Shown here: one piece after another, positions 1 through 5,113 of the stretch | How positions within the stretch are numbered: position 1 is the stretch's first letter | Layout: each line of letters begins with the position of its first letter | DNA from: Clostridia bacterium | GTDB lineage: Bacteria; Bacillota; Clostridia; Christensenellales; Borkfalkiaceae | Length of the DNA stretch: 8,230 nt | NCBI GenBank assembly: GCA_900768525.1 | Contig: CAAGDF010000059.1 | Coordinates: 1 to 8,230 of the forward strand | Reading direction: 5' to 3' | Made by a program: the position numbers and the translations under genes | Notes under the pieces: model-generated | Databases searched by the model: none | What the model saw: the letters and a program-made list of their open reading frames with translations, nothing else | What the model was told of the DNA's origin: nothing

Positions 1-40
1 ATACTATACGTATAACACGCGAGCGCAACGCTGTATTAGC

Positions 41-61
41 AAAAACACGGTCGCAAGACCG
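41..61 (-). terminator. possible short intrinsic terminator after yraN
   Basis: Read on the minus strand, CGGTC-TTGC-GACCG forms a 5-bp GC-rich stem with a 4-nt loop. Two bases later comes a run of five T. It lies about 47 nt beyond the yraN stop codon and could end the operon. The stem is short, so this is a weak call. No other gene-sized ORF starts between yraN and the window edge. Confidence 0.35.
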
Positions 62-108
62 AGGTTCGTTTTATTCTTGGCTGGCATAACCCGACTTTTC
101 TATTAACT

Positions 109-477
109 TTAATCGCAAGTAAACGCGTTTTCTATGTAGTTGACTTCACCCGAAAGCACTTCGGCAACGTCGAACCGAACGTAAAGCGCGGAATATTTTT
201 CGTGGCAAGCGATATAATATTCAGCCATTTTTATATACCGCTGTTGTTTTTTATAATCGACCGCTTCCGCAGGCGAACCGAACAACTCGCTTGATCTTGT
301 TTTGACCTCTACGAAAACGAGATACTCGCCCTTTTGCGCTATTATATCCGCTTCGCCGAATGCCGTTCGATAGTTGGTTTCCAGAATTTTATACTTTTTC
401 TTTTTTAAAAATCTGACGATGATTTTTTCGCCGCCGCGCCCGACTTCGGCTTTATTTTTAGAAAATATTTCCCACAT
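109..477 (-). CDS. yraN: YraN/UPF0102 family nuclease-like protein
   Basis: A 122-residue protein of the UPF0102 (YraN) family, which has a restriction-endonuclease/Holliday-resolvase-like fold; its cellular substrate is not firmly established. The family signature is complete: GRGGE near residues 13-17, GEADIIA at 41-47 and FVEVKTR at 55-61. The putative metal-binding triad would be D44, E57 and K59 (family knowledge), followed by the usual QQRY helix near 78-81 and RFDV at 101-104. Length is normal for the family. The ATG lies 5 nt after the rnhB stop and has no good Shine-Dalgarno at normal spacing (GGAAG is about 16 nt upstream), so translation is probably coupled to rnhB. The rnhB-yraN pairing is common in Firmicutes and supports the call. 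Confidence 0.93.
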   Translation of the reverse strand: MWEIFSKNKAEVGRGGEKIIVRFLKKKKYKILETNYRTAFGEADIIAQKGEYLVFVEVKTRSSELFGSPAEAVDYKKQQRYIKMAEYYIACHEKYSALYVRFDVAEVLSGEVNYIENAFTCD

Positions 478-482
478 TTTCT

Positions 483-1112
483 TTATTTTTTATCTTCCGA
501 CCAAAAATTCTTGATGAAAGACCGCCTGTGAATCGGGCAAGGACCTGTTTCTTTTATAGCCTTGATATGCACGGCGGTACCGTACCCTTTATTCTTTTCA
601 AATGCGTAATCGGGGTACTCTATGGCATATTCGTCCATAAGTTTATCCCTGTAGACTTTAGCGACGATGGACGCACAACCTATAGAATAACTGAGCGCGT
701 CGCCGTGAACTATCGGCACGCACTGAACTTCGGTCTTTATATTCAACGCGTCGGCAAATAGCACGTCCGGGCGAACTTCAAGCCCGTTGACGCAATCCGC
801 CATACAAGCCTTGGTCGCTTCCAAAATATTCATTTCGTCGATCTCTTCGGGTTCTTTACGGCAAATCTTAACGGCTATCGCCTTTTCGAGAATCTCGGCG
901 GAAAGTTTTTCGCGCTTTTTTGCCGAGACTTTTTTTCTGTCGTCAACGCCGTCGATTATGTCGTTTTCGTCAAGCGGCATTATCACCGCGCAGCACACCA
1001 CAGGGCCTGCAAGCGGGCCTCTTCCGACCTCGTCCGCCCCCGCGATATATTTGCAACCTCTTGAAAGATATTCTTTTTCAAACTTTAGTTTTTCAAGCAT
1101 TTTATCATTCAT
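483..1112 (-). CDS. rnhB: ribonuclease HII
   Basis: Ribonuclease HII, 209 residues, cleaves the RNA strand of RNA/DNA hybrids and initiates removal of single ribonucleotides misincorporated in DNA (family knowledge). The N-terminal active-site motif ADEVGRGPLAGPVV spans residues 26-39, with D27 and E28 as metal ligands and the GRG that recognises the ribonucleotide. The third carboxylate is D121 in LFADALNI, and the fourth is probably D156 in SIVAKVYRD (148-156). The C-terminal KNKGYGTAVH (173-182) and PIHRRSF (193-199) blocks are typical. The usual substrate-loop DSKKLS appears here as DDRKKVS. The ATG is 19 nt after the rbgA stop with no convincing Shine-Dalgarno; Met5 is an alternative start with no better support. 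The 17-bp sequence repeated in inverse orientation near trmD occupies this short junction. Confidence 0.96.
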   Translation of the reverse strand: MNDKMLEKLKFEKEYLSRGCKYIAGADEVGRGPLAGPVVCCAVIMPLDENDIIDGVDDRKKVSAKKREKLSAEILEKAIAVKICRKEPEEIDEMNILEATKACMADCVNGLEVRPDVLFADALNIKTEVQCVPIVHGDALSYSIGCASIVAKVYRDKLMDEYAIEYPDYAFEKNKGYGTAVHIKAIKETGPCPIHRRSFIKNFWSEDKK

Positions 1113-1120
1113 AAAATATG

Positions 1121-1137
1121 CGATAATCGACCTATAG
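1121..1137 (-). repeat. 17-bp inverted repeat, copy B (rbgA stop/rnhB junction)
   Basis: The minus strand reads ctataggtcgattatcg, including the last Leu codon and stop of rbgA. The identical 17-mer occurs on the plus strand at 2634-2650, so in the transcript the two copies are perfectly complementary. Part of the repeat, CGATtATCG, is itself a small palindrome. Confidence 0.8.
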
Positions 1138-1986
1138 ACCGACTTTTCCCTCCAAACAAATCTTACCGAGCCTGCCTTTTCTGAAATCGTCTATAACCGC
1201 TAAAGCGCAGCGCGAATAATCGTACACGCCGCCTTTTGCAAGATAGCCGCGCTTAACGCAAATGCTTTCGTAAACGGCAAGCGGCGTTTTATCTTCGACT
1301 TCCACCGAATATTTTTCGACGATTGCCGACGGGCGAATTGCAAGCAGCTTTTCTATCAGCGCAAGGCAAAGATTGCTCTCGTCTATAATAGCGTCGTTAA
1401 GGCTGCCTATGCAGCAAAGATTAAGACCTTGCTCGTTATTTTCAAGCGCGGGCGGCATAGTCCCCGGGGTATCGAGCAGCTCGAACCCGTCCAGACGAAT
1501 CCACTGTTTGCCGCGAGTAACGCCCGCTTTATTGCCGACCTGCGCCGCCTTTTTACCGCAAAGCGCATTGATAACGGTTGACTTTCCCGTATTAGGCACG
1601 CCCACAACCATTGCGCGCAAAGTTTTGGTAATGCCCTTTTGCGCCTTACGCTCTATTTTTTCTGAAAGCAGCGAACGAAACGCGGGATAAATGTTCCTGC
1701 AACCGCCCGCAACCGTACCTACCGCGGTTACGACGGTTTTGCCCTGATCGGTCAACGTTTTGACGATATAATCCCTGTCGCTTTCAGGTATAAGATCGGA
1801 CTTGTTTAAAACATACAAAAACGGCTTGTTGCCGAGTTTCTTTTCCAAAGTCTTGTTCATGCAAGAAAACGGAGCGCGTGCGTCAAGCACAAAAATCACC
1901 CCGTCGACAAGTTTGATATTATCTTCCATCATTCGCATGGCTTTGGTCATATGACCGGGAAACCATTGCACGTGTCCTAAATCCAT
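1132..1986 (-). CDS. rbgA: ribosome biogenesis GTPase RbgA (YlqF)
   Basis: A 284-residue circularly permuted GTPase needed for late assembly of the 50S subunit (family knowledge). The family N-terminus HVQWFPGHMTKA is at residues 5-16. The GTPase motifs come in permuted order: G4 NKSD at 61-64, then G1 GVPNTGKST at 129-137, G2 threonine in GVTRG near T157, and G3 DTPG at 172-175. The C-terminal RNA-binding domain ends with the typical DFRKGRLGKICLE (267-279). The ATG is preceded by GAGGG at about 7-8 nt, a good ribosome-binding site. In most Firmicutes rbgA follows trmD-rplS; here it follows trmD and a GNAT gene. The last codon and the stop form part of the 17-bp repeat described separately. 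Confidence 0.96.
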   Translation of the reverse strand: MDLGHVQWFPGHMTKAMRMMEDNIKLVDGVIFVLDARAPFSCMNKTLEKKLGNKPFLYVLNKSDLIPESDRDYIVKTLTDQGKTVVTAVGTVAGGCRNIYPAFRSLLSEKIERKAQKGITKTLRAMVVGVPNTGKSTVINALCGKKAAQVGNKAGVTRGKQWIRLDGFELLDTPGTMPPALENNEQGLNLCCIGSLNDAIIDESNLCLALIEKLLAIRPSAIVEKYSVEVEDKTPLAVYESICVKRGYLAKGGVYDYSRCALAVIDDFRKGRLGKICLEGKVGL

Positions 1987-2058
1987 ATTTTATCCCTCGA
2001 CCATAGTATGTATGGGTTTTGCCCGTAGTCGCACAGGCTCATCCGGCACAACGTTTTA

Positions 2059-2565
2059 TTACTTTTTATACACCATTTTGGCGTATTCCCAAACTTCGTT
2101 TTTATAAGCAAACGAATGAATTTCGTCGCCGTCCTCGGGTTCAAATTCAAAACCCAGAGATTTATACAACGCGATCGCCCTGTCGTTATTCAAAAACACA
2201 CCGAGATTAACCTCTGTTGCGCCGAGGACACCGCGCGCGTAATCTATACCCGCAAGCGTTACCGCTTTGCCGTAGCCTTTACCGCGCAGGTTCGCGTTTG
2301 AAATAATAAAACCCAAACGAATGACTTTCGGATCGGCTGTCGGCGTTCTGAGAATTAAATGCGCAACGGCAACTCCGTCGGTTTCAAGCATCATCGGTTT
2401 GAAAAAAGTCAACTTTTCGCACCGCTTGTAATTTTCCGTTATCTCGTTTGCCGTTATGGGATAATGCCCGTAACGATCAGCCGACCAAAAATAAAAATCG
2501 CGCTCGTCGTTAAGCCAGGAAACAATCGTTTCGGCATCTTCTTCCTTAAAATCTCTGAAAATCAA
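2059..2565 (-). CDS. GNAT family N-acetyltransferase (RimJ/RimL-like)
   Basis: A 168-residue acetyl-CoA-dependent GNAT acetyltransferase. The pyrophosphate-binding motif A is LRGKGYGKAVT (residues 93-103), preceded by the beta strand LGFIIS. Motif B is LNNDRAIALYKSLGF at 125-139, typical of the RimJ/RimL-like group that modifies proteins or small amines. The substrate cannot be read from the sequence. The start is TTG at 2563-2565 rather than ATG; GGAGG at 8 nt upstream makes it convincing, and no ATG lies nearby in frame. It occupies the slot between trmD and rbgA where rplS (ribosomal protein bL19) normally lies. It is separated by 91 nt from trmD and 72 nt from rbgA, looser than the rest of the operon. 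That position suggests, but does not prove, a link to ribosomal-protein or translation-factor acetylation. Confidence 0.88.
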   Translation of the reverse strand: MIFRDFKEEDAETIVSWLNDERDFYFWSADRYGHYPITANEITENYKRCEKLTFFKPMMLETDGVAVAHLILRTPTADPKVIRLGFIISNANLRGKGYGKAVTLAGIDYARGVLGATEVNLGVFLNNDRAIALYKSLGFEFEPEDGDEIHSFAYKNEVWEYAKMVYKK

Positions 2566-2568
2566 TGC

Positions 2569-2577
2569 TTTCCCCTC
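2569..2577 (-). promoter_or_regulatory. strong Shine-Dalgarno that fixes the TTG start of the GNAT gene
   Basis: On the minus strand, CGGAGGGG is followed by aaagca and then TTG. The GGAGG core sits 8 nt from the TTG codon, which is ideal spacing. It is among the best ribosome-binding sites in the operon, so the TTG is probably used efficiently. Confidence 0.75.
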
Positions 2578-2633
2578 CGACTTTTATTCGCGTTGCTACA
2601 ATTAAAAACCGATTTTTTTTCTTAAAAAGCCCA

Positions 2634-2650
2634 CTATAGGTCGATTATCG
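2634..2650 (+). repeat. 17-bp inverted repeat, copy A (trmD/GNAT junction)
   Basis: The plus strand reads ctataggtcgattatcg, a perfect 17-bp match to the minus strand at 1121-1137. It lies 6 nt beyond the trmD stop, in the gap before the GNAT gene. After the match both copies run on similarly (gcatttt versus catattt, offset by one G). On the minus strand this copy also contains TATAGT, which resembles a -10 box, but no matching -35 was found. Confidence 0.8.
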
Positions 2651-2656
2651 GCATTT

Positions 2657-3481
2657 TTAGTCTTGCAAGCCGCCATCGTCCGTCGGGGGTTCGCCCGCAC
2701 ATTTTTTACCGTTTTCGGCTTGCTTTTCCGCCTTTAATTTAGCGCGACGCTCTTGCCGTTGGCGTTCTTTTTCGAGCCGTTTTTTCTCCTCGGCGCGCTC
2801 TTTTGCGCGTGCGTATTTGCGATAAAGATCGGGGCGTTTTTCCTTGGTAATCTCTTCGGCACGCTTAACGCGCCACTCGTCCACAAGTTTATGATTGCCC
2901 GAAATAAGAACGTCGGGAACCTTTTCGCCGTTAAACTCGGCAGGCCTTGTATACTGCGGATACTCCAGAAGGTTATCGGTAAAACTCTCGTCTTTAAGGC
3001 TTTCGCCGTCAAGAACGCCGTCTATATAACGACAAATCGCGTCGGTTACTACCATTGCGGGAAGCTCGCCGCCCGTAAGAACGTAATCGCCTATAGATAT
3101 TTCATCATCCACGAACCCGTCGAGCGCGCGCTGATCCACGCCCTCGTAATGTCCGCATAAAAAAATTAGATGCTCGTGAGCCAAAAGTTTTTTGATATGC
3201 TTCTGCTCGAATCGTCTGCCCTTCGGCGACATATATACACGGTACGCCTTATGCTCGGGATCCGTTGCGGAAAACGCCGCGACGATGGGCTGAGCCATCA
3301 TCAGCATGCCCGCGCCGCCGCCGAACGGATAATCATCGCACTTGCCGTGCTTATCGGTAGTATAATCGCGTATGTTTATAACGTTTATCTGAACTTTGCC
3401 GTCTTTTACCGCGCGCCCGATAATACTTTCGGTGAGCGGAACAAACATTTCGGGAAACAGCGTGAGAATATCAATCCTCAT
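2657..3481 (-). CDS. trmD: tRNA (guanine-37-N1)-methyltransferase TrmD
   Basis: TrmD methylates N1 of G37 next to the anticodon, using S-adenosylmethionine, and so prevents +1 frameshifting (family knowledge). The N-terminus MRIDILTLFPEMF is diagnostic. The SAM-binding trefoil-knot motifs follow: SPKGRRF at 85-91, LCGHYEGVDQR at 108-118 and the EISIGDYVLTGGELPA block at 127-142. The catalytic aspartate is D169 in SFTDN, and the C-terminal tRNA-binding domain contains YTRPAEFNGE (177-186) and SGNHKLVDEWR (194-204). At 274 residues it is about 20-30 longer than usual. The extra part, from about 222 to the end, is a Lys/Arg/Glu-rich probable helix ending in an acidic GEPPTDDGG tail. The ATG overlaps the rimM stop by 11 nt, with AGAGG about 7 nt upstream; coupling is likely. 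Confidence 0.97.
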   Translation of the reverse strand: MRIDILTLFPEMFVPLTESIIGRAVKDGKVQINVINIRDYTTDKHGKCDDYPFGGGAGMLMMAQPIVAAFSATDPEHKAYRVYMSPKGRRFEQKHIKKLLAHEHLIFLCGHYEGVDQRALDGFVDDEISIGDYVLTGGELPAMVVTDAICRYIDGVLDGESLKDESFTDNLLEYPQYTRPAEFNGEKVPDVLISGNHKLVDEWRVKRAEEITKEKRPDLYRKYARAKERAEEKKRLEKERQRQERRAKLKAEKQAENGKKCAGEPPTDDGGLQD

Positions 3482-3968
3482 AGTGAACCTCTTTCTCGAA
3501 CGCCTGTTTATCGACGGTAATTTTCTTGTTTTCTATATCGAAAACGGAATTGATTTCGGGAATAAGCGGGAACAAAGCGCGCCCGTCCGCGGTATCCACA
3601 TAATAAATATCCGTGCGTGCGCTTAAAATATCGACCACCCGCCCGAAAACCGTTCCGTCCTCAAAAACCACGTTGCAACCTATAACGTCGCAAATAAAAT
3701 AACGATTTTTAGGTTTTCTCACCTTGGACTTTTCGGCAAAAAGTTCCTTACCGCGAAGCGTTTCCGCGGCATTGCGATCCGCAATTCCCTTAAAAAGCAT
3801 AAAGACGTCCTTATCACGGCGCATTTTCAGCACCGGATACAGAACGTCGTCTACATAAATCTCTTTTAAACCGCTGACGGAAGTGAAATCGTCGGTAAAA
3901 AGTTTAACCTTGACTTCACCCCTGATACCCTGCGGCTTGACAATAACGCCAACGAGTAATTTATCCAT
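3471..3968 (-). CDS. rimM: 16S rRNA processing / 30S maturation factor RimM
   Basis: RimM binds ribosomal protein uS19 and helps mature the 30S head (family knowledge). The N-terminal RimM barrel begins with the diagnostic GVIVKPQGIRGEVKVK (residues 7-22) and carries the AAETLRGKELF block at 67-77. The C-terminal PRC-barrel domain is visible as NRYFICDVIGCNVV (88-101), GRVVDIL (109-115), DIYYVD (120-125) and ALFPLIPEI (131-139). At 165 residues it has normal length. The ATG is only 6 nt after the khpA stop and lacks a clear Shine-Dalgarno, so translation probably depends on ribosomes finishing khpA. The 3' end overlaps trmD by 11 nt. Confidence 0.95.
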   Translation of the reverse strand: MDKLLVGVIVKPQGIRGEVKVKLFTDDFTSVSGLKEIYVDDVLYPVLKMRRDKDVFMLFKGIADRNAAETLRGKELFAEKSKVRKPKNRYFICDVIGCNVVFEDGTVFGRVVDILSARTDIYYVDTADGRALFPLIPEINSVFDIENKKITVDKQAFEKEVHYED

Positions 3969-3974
3969 TGGTAC

Positions 3975-4232
3975 TTATTCGGCTATTTCGCTCTTTTCTT
4001 TGATTTCGATATTATATCTCAATCCGCTCTTAGAAGAAGCTGCCTTGACAAGCGTTCTCATAGCCTTGGCAATCTTGCCCTGACGACCGATAACCTTGCC
4101 CATATCCTCTTCGTCGAGAACAACGGTAACGTTTACGAGGTTTCCGTTTTCTTCAACGATATAATTAACGTCTTCAGGCTTTTCTGCAAAAGTGCCGACG
4201 ATAAACTTTATTAAATCAAGCATTTCGTTCAT
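3975..4232 (-). CDS. khpA: KH-domain RNA-binding protein KhpA (YlqC)
   Basis: An 85-residue protein that is essentially one KH domain. It matches KhpA/YlqC, an RNA chaperone that pairs with KhpB and affects cell division and sRNA binding in Firmicutes (family knowledge). The core MGKVIGRQGKIAKAMRTLVK is at residues 44-63, with the RNA-gripping GxxG loop as GRQG at 49-52. An ATG-less reading frame continues upstream to 4286, but I chose the ATG at 4232. It has GGGAG 7 nt upstream, gives the usual family length, and starts directly before the conserved LDLIKFIV helix. It follows a 546-bp gene-free gap after rpsP, which is unusual for this operon, and it may have its own promoter there. Confidence 0.93.
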   Translation of the reverse strand: MNEMLDLIKFIVGTFAEKPEDVNYIVEENGNLVNVTVVLDEEDMGKVIGRQGKIAKAMRTLVKAASSKSGLRYNIEIKEKSEIAE

Positions 4233-4385
4233 ATATATTCTCCCAAACGACCGAAAACCGATCGCATAATTTTTACAAACCCGCAAAAAGCGAGCGTGAA
4301 CCGACCGTCATAAACAGCCATCGGTAAGCCGTTACAACGCGCCCGCACGATAAATCGAACAAGCACGGCCGCCACCGATGACCGA

Positions 4386-4423
4386 CCGTTAGCCAAAAGC
4401 AAACCTTTGCCAAAAGCTAACGG
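4386..4423 (-). repeat. 8-bp-stem hairpin with symmetric interior
   Basis: CCGTTAGC (4386-4393) and GCTAACGG (4416-4423) are perfect inverted repeats separated by 22 nt. The interior is itself symmetric: GCAA-acct-TTGC flanked on both sides by caaaa, with the nonamer gccaaaagc present twice as a direct repeat. One arm can instead pair with 4327-4334 (TAACGGCT/AGCCGTTA, 8 bp). A structured RNA or a protein-binding dyad upstream of khpA are both possible. Confidence 0.5.
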
Positions 4424-4468
4424 CTGACGACGATTAAAAAGACCACCCCGCGCAACAATGTGAAAAGT

Positions 4469-4499
4469 ATTATAGAACACCACTCACACCCCAACGCAA
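4469..4499 (-). promoter_or_regulatory. candidate internal promoter for khpA-rimM-trmD (proximal)
   Basis: A perfect -10 box TATAAT lies on the minus strand at 4469-4474, with TTGCGT at 4494-4499 as a possible -35. The 19-bp spacer is longer than ideal. It would give a leader of about 230 nt before khpA that contains the shared-arm hairpins. Confidence 0.35.
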
Positions 4500-4514
4500 T
4501 TAAGGGTTTACGTC

Positions 4515-4543
4515 ATTATAACTAATTATTTTTGCGGAAATAA
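4515..4543 (-). promoter_or_regulatory. candidate internal promoter for khpA-rimM-trmD (distal)
   Basis: A second perfect TATAAT lies on the minus strand at 4515-4520. The -35 region at 17-18 bp is poor (ttattt/tttatt), and no extended TGn is present. One arm of a 10-bp inverted repeat (4528-4537) falls in its spacer, so the two readings of this stretch, promoter or RNA stem, partly compete. Confidence 0.3.
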
Positions 4544-4635
4544 ATCGGTTTTTGCTGCGCTGAAGCATATAGCGACCTTGGTTGTTTTGCAATGCAAAAA
4601 CCGTAACGCACAGCGCGTTTTTTACCCGCAAAAAT
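4528..4635 (-). ncRNA. candidate structured RNA element (nested perfect stems)
   Basis: On the minus strand ATTTTTGCGG (4635-4626) pairs with CCGCAAAAAT (4537-4528). Inside it are a 5-bp hairpin AACGC-gctgt-GCGTT (about 4619-4605) and then a perfect 10-bp stem CGGTTTTTGC (4603-4594) with GCAAAAACCG (4555-4546). The latter closes a 38-nt loop containing a further CGCT/AGCG pairing. Drawn together they make a three-way-junction shape of 108 nt. I do not recognise an Rfam family. Drawn by eye only, without energies or covariation. Confidence 0.35.
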
Positions 4636-4642
4636 GCGACGC

Positions 4643-4752
4643 ACCGAAAAGGATGTATTTTTTGATGATTTTTCGCGAACGCGAGGGTTGCTGTACTGGA
4701 CGTACTGCGCCCGAGCGGTCGAGGGAAAGAACTAAAAAGACGCCTTTTCGGT
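4643..4752 (-). repeat. 110-bp segment bounded by perfect 10-bp inverted repeats
   Basis: ACCGAAAAGG (4643-4652) and CCTTTTCGGT (4743-4752) are perfectly inverted. Between them lie an interrupted hairpin at 4685-4712 (GGG/CCC, GC/GC and GTAC/GTAC steps around a 5-nt loop) and a TCGCG-aa-CGCGA palindrome at 4673-4684. It starts 27 nt after the rpsP stop. No run of T follows a stable stem on the minus strand, so it is not an ordinary intrinsic terminator. No target-site duplication is visible. Confidence 0.45.
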
Positions 4753-4778
4753 AATTAGTGATAATGAAAGGAAGCCCG

Positions 4779-5075
4779 TCAGTCTTTTTTCTTTTTAGGA
4801 TTGGTCTTAGCGGGCGAAAGTTTAGCGGGCTTCTCGATGATACCCTGCTTAAGAAGAAGAGCTCTTACCGTTTCGGTAGGTTGAACGCCCTTAGCAAGCC
4901 AATCTTTAGCCTTATCGGCGTCGATAACGACTTCTGCGGGGTTGCTGATCGGGTTGTAGTGACCGACTTTGTCGATATACTTACCGTCGCGAGCGACTCT
5001 CGAATCAACAACTACGATACGATAGAAAGGACTTTTCTTGTCGCCCATTCTGGTCAATCTCATTTTTACTGCCAT
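4779..5075 (-). CDS. rpsP: 30S ribosomal protein bS16
   Basis: Ribosomal protein bS16, 98 residues, a core 30S assembly protein that binds the 5' domain of 16S rRNA (family knowledge). The N-terminal MAVKMRLTRMGDKKSPFYRIVV signature is intact, followed by DSRVARDGKYIDKVGHYNP (24-42) and the PTETVRALLLKQGI helix (66-79). The C-terminal KPAKLSPAKTNPKKKKD tail is basic and slightly longer than in the shortest homologues. The ATG has a strong ribosome-binding site, CCGGAGG, about 8 nt upstream. The 38-nt gap from ffh holds nothing else. In contrast to the tight upstream part, the next gene is 546 bp away, so bS16 could mark the end of a first transcription segment. Confidence 0.97.
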   Translation of the reverse strand: MAVKMRLTRMGDKKSPFYRIVVVDSRVARDGKYIDKVGHYNPISNPAEVVIDADKAKDWLAKGVQPTETVRALLLKQGIIEKPAKLSPAKTNPKKKKD

Positions 5076-5113
5076 TTTTCCATCCTCCGGAAATTATTAA
5101 AATCAATTTTATT

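Larger units (their letters stand above)
4233..4778 (-). other. 546-bp gene-free, repeat-rich gap between rpsP and khpA
   Basis: No recognisable gene lies here, although the rpsP-khpA junction is normally short. The region holds three perfect 10-bp inverted repeats: 4528-4537/4626-4635, 4546-4555/4594-4603 and 4643-4652/4743-4752. It also holds two 8-bp inverted repeats sharing one arm (4386-4393/4416-4423 and 4327-4334/4418-4425), an 11-bp direct repeat (4279-4289/4624-4634) and two TATAAT boxes on the minus strand. An open frame at 4229-4483 from a GTG has no ribosome-binding site and resembles nothing I know, so I do not call it. I infer a structured leader or intergenic RNA plus internal promoters for the khpA-rimM-trmD part of the operon. 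Confidence 0.6.

Noticed and set aside
4..87. 27-codon ORF after yraN, minus strand
   Set aside because: No ribosome-binding site, no recognisable product, and it runs through the candidate terminator.
787..1137. 116-codon plus-strand frame opposite rnhB
   Set aside because: Ser/Ile-rich composition dictated by the opposite strand; no signature.
2010..2045. GCCTGT/ACGGGC hairpin between the GNAT gene and rbgA
   Set aside because: Six pairs including a wobble, no T tract, no known motif; likely incidental.
2621..2656. Terminator or -10 box (TATAGT) between trmD and the GNAT gene
   Set aside because: Only 3-4 bp of stem could be drawn before the T run, and no -35 lies at 16-18 bp.
2753..3160. 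135-codon plus-strand frame opposite trmD
   Set aside because: Lies entirely antisense to a well-supported gene and shows no domain; a shadow frame.
4233..4286. 18-residue N-terminal extension of KhpA
   Set aside because: The ATG at 4232 has GGGAG at 7 nt and gives the usual family length; the upstream start has no such support.
4229..4483. 84-codon open frame, minus strand, ending in ATGA overlap with khpA
   Set aside because: The stop/start overlap is suggestive, but the frame starts at GTG without a Shine-Dalgarno, contains a TATAAT box and hairpin arms, is rich in Cys and Arg, and matches no family I know. More likely chance openness in structured DNA.
4605..4624. AACGC-acagc-GCGTT plus T run as a plus-strand terminator
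   Set aside because: Five-bp stem and no plus-strand gene upstream to terminate; better explained as part of the nested structure.
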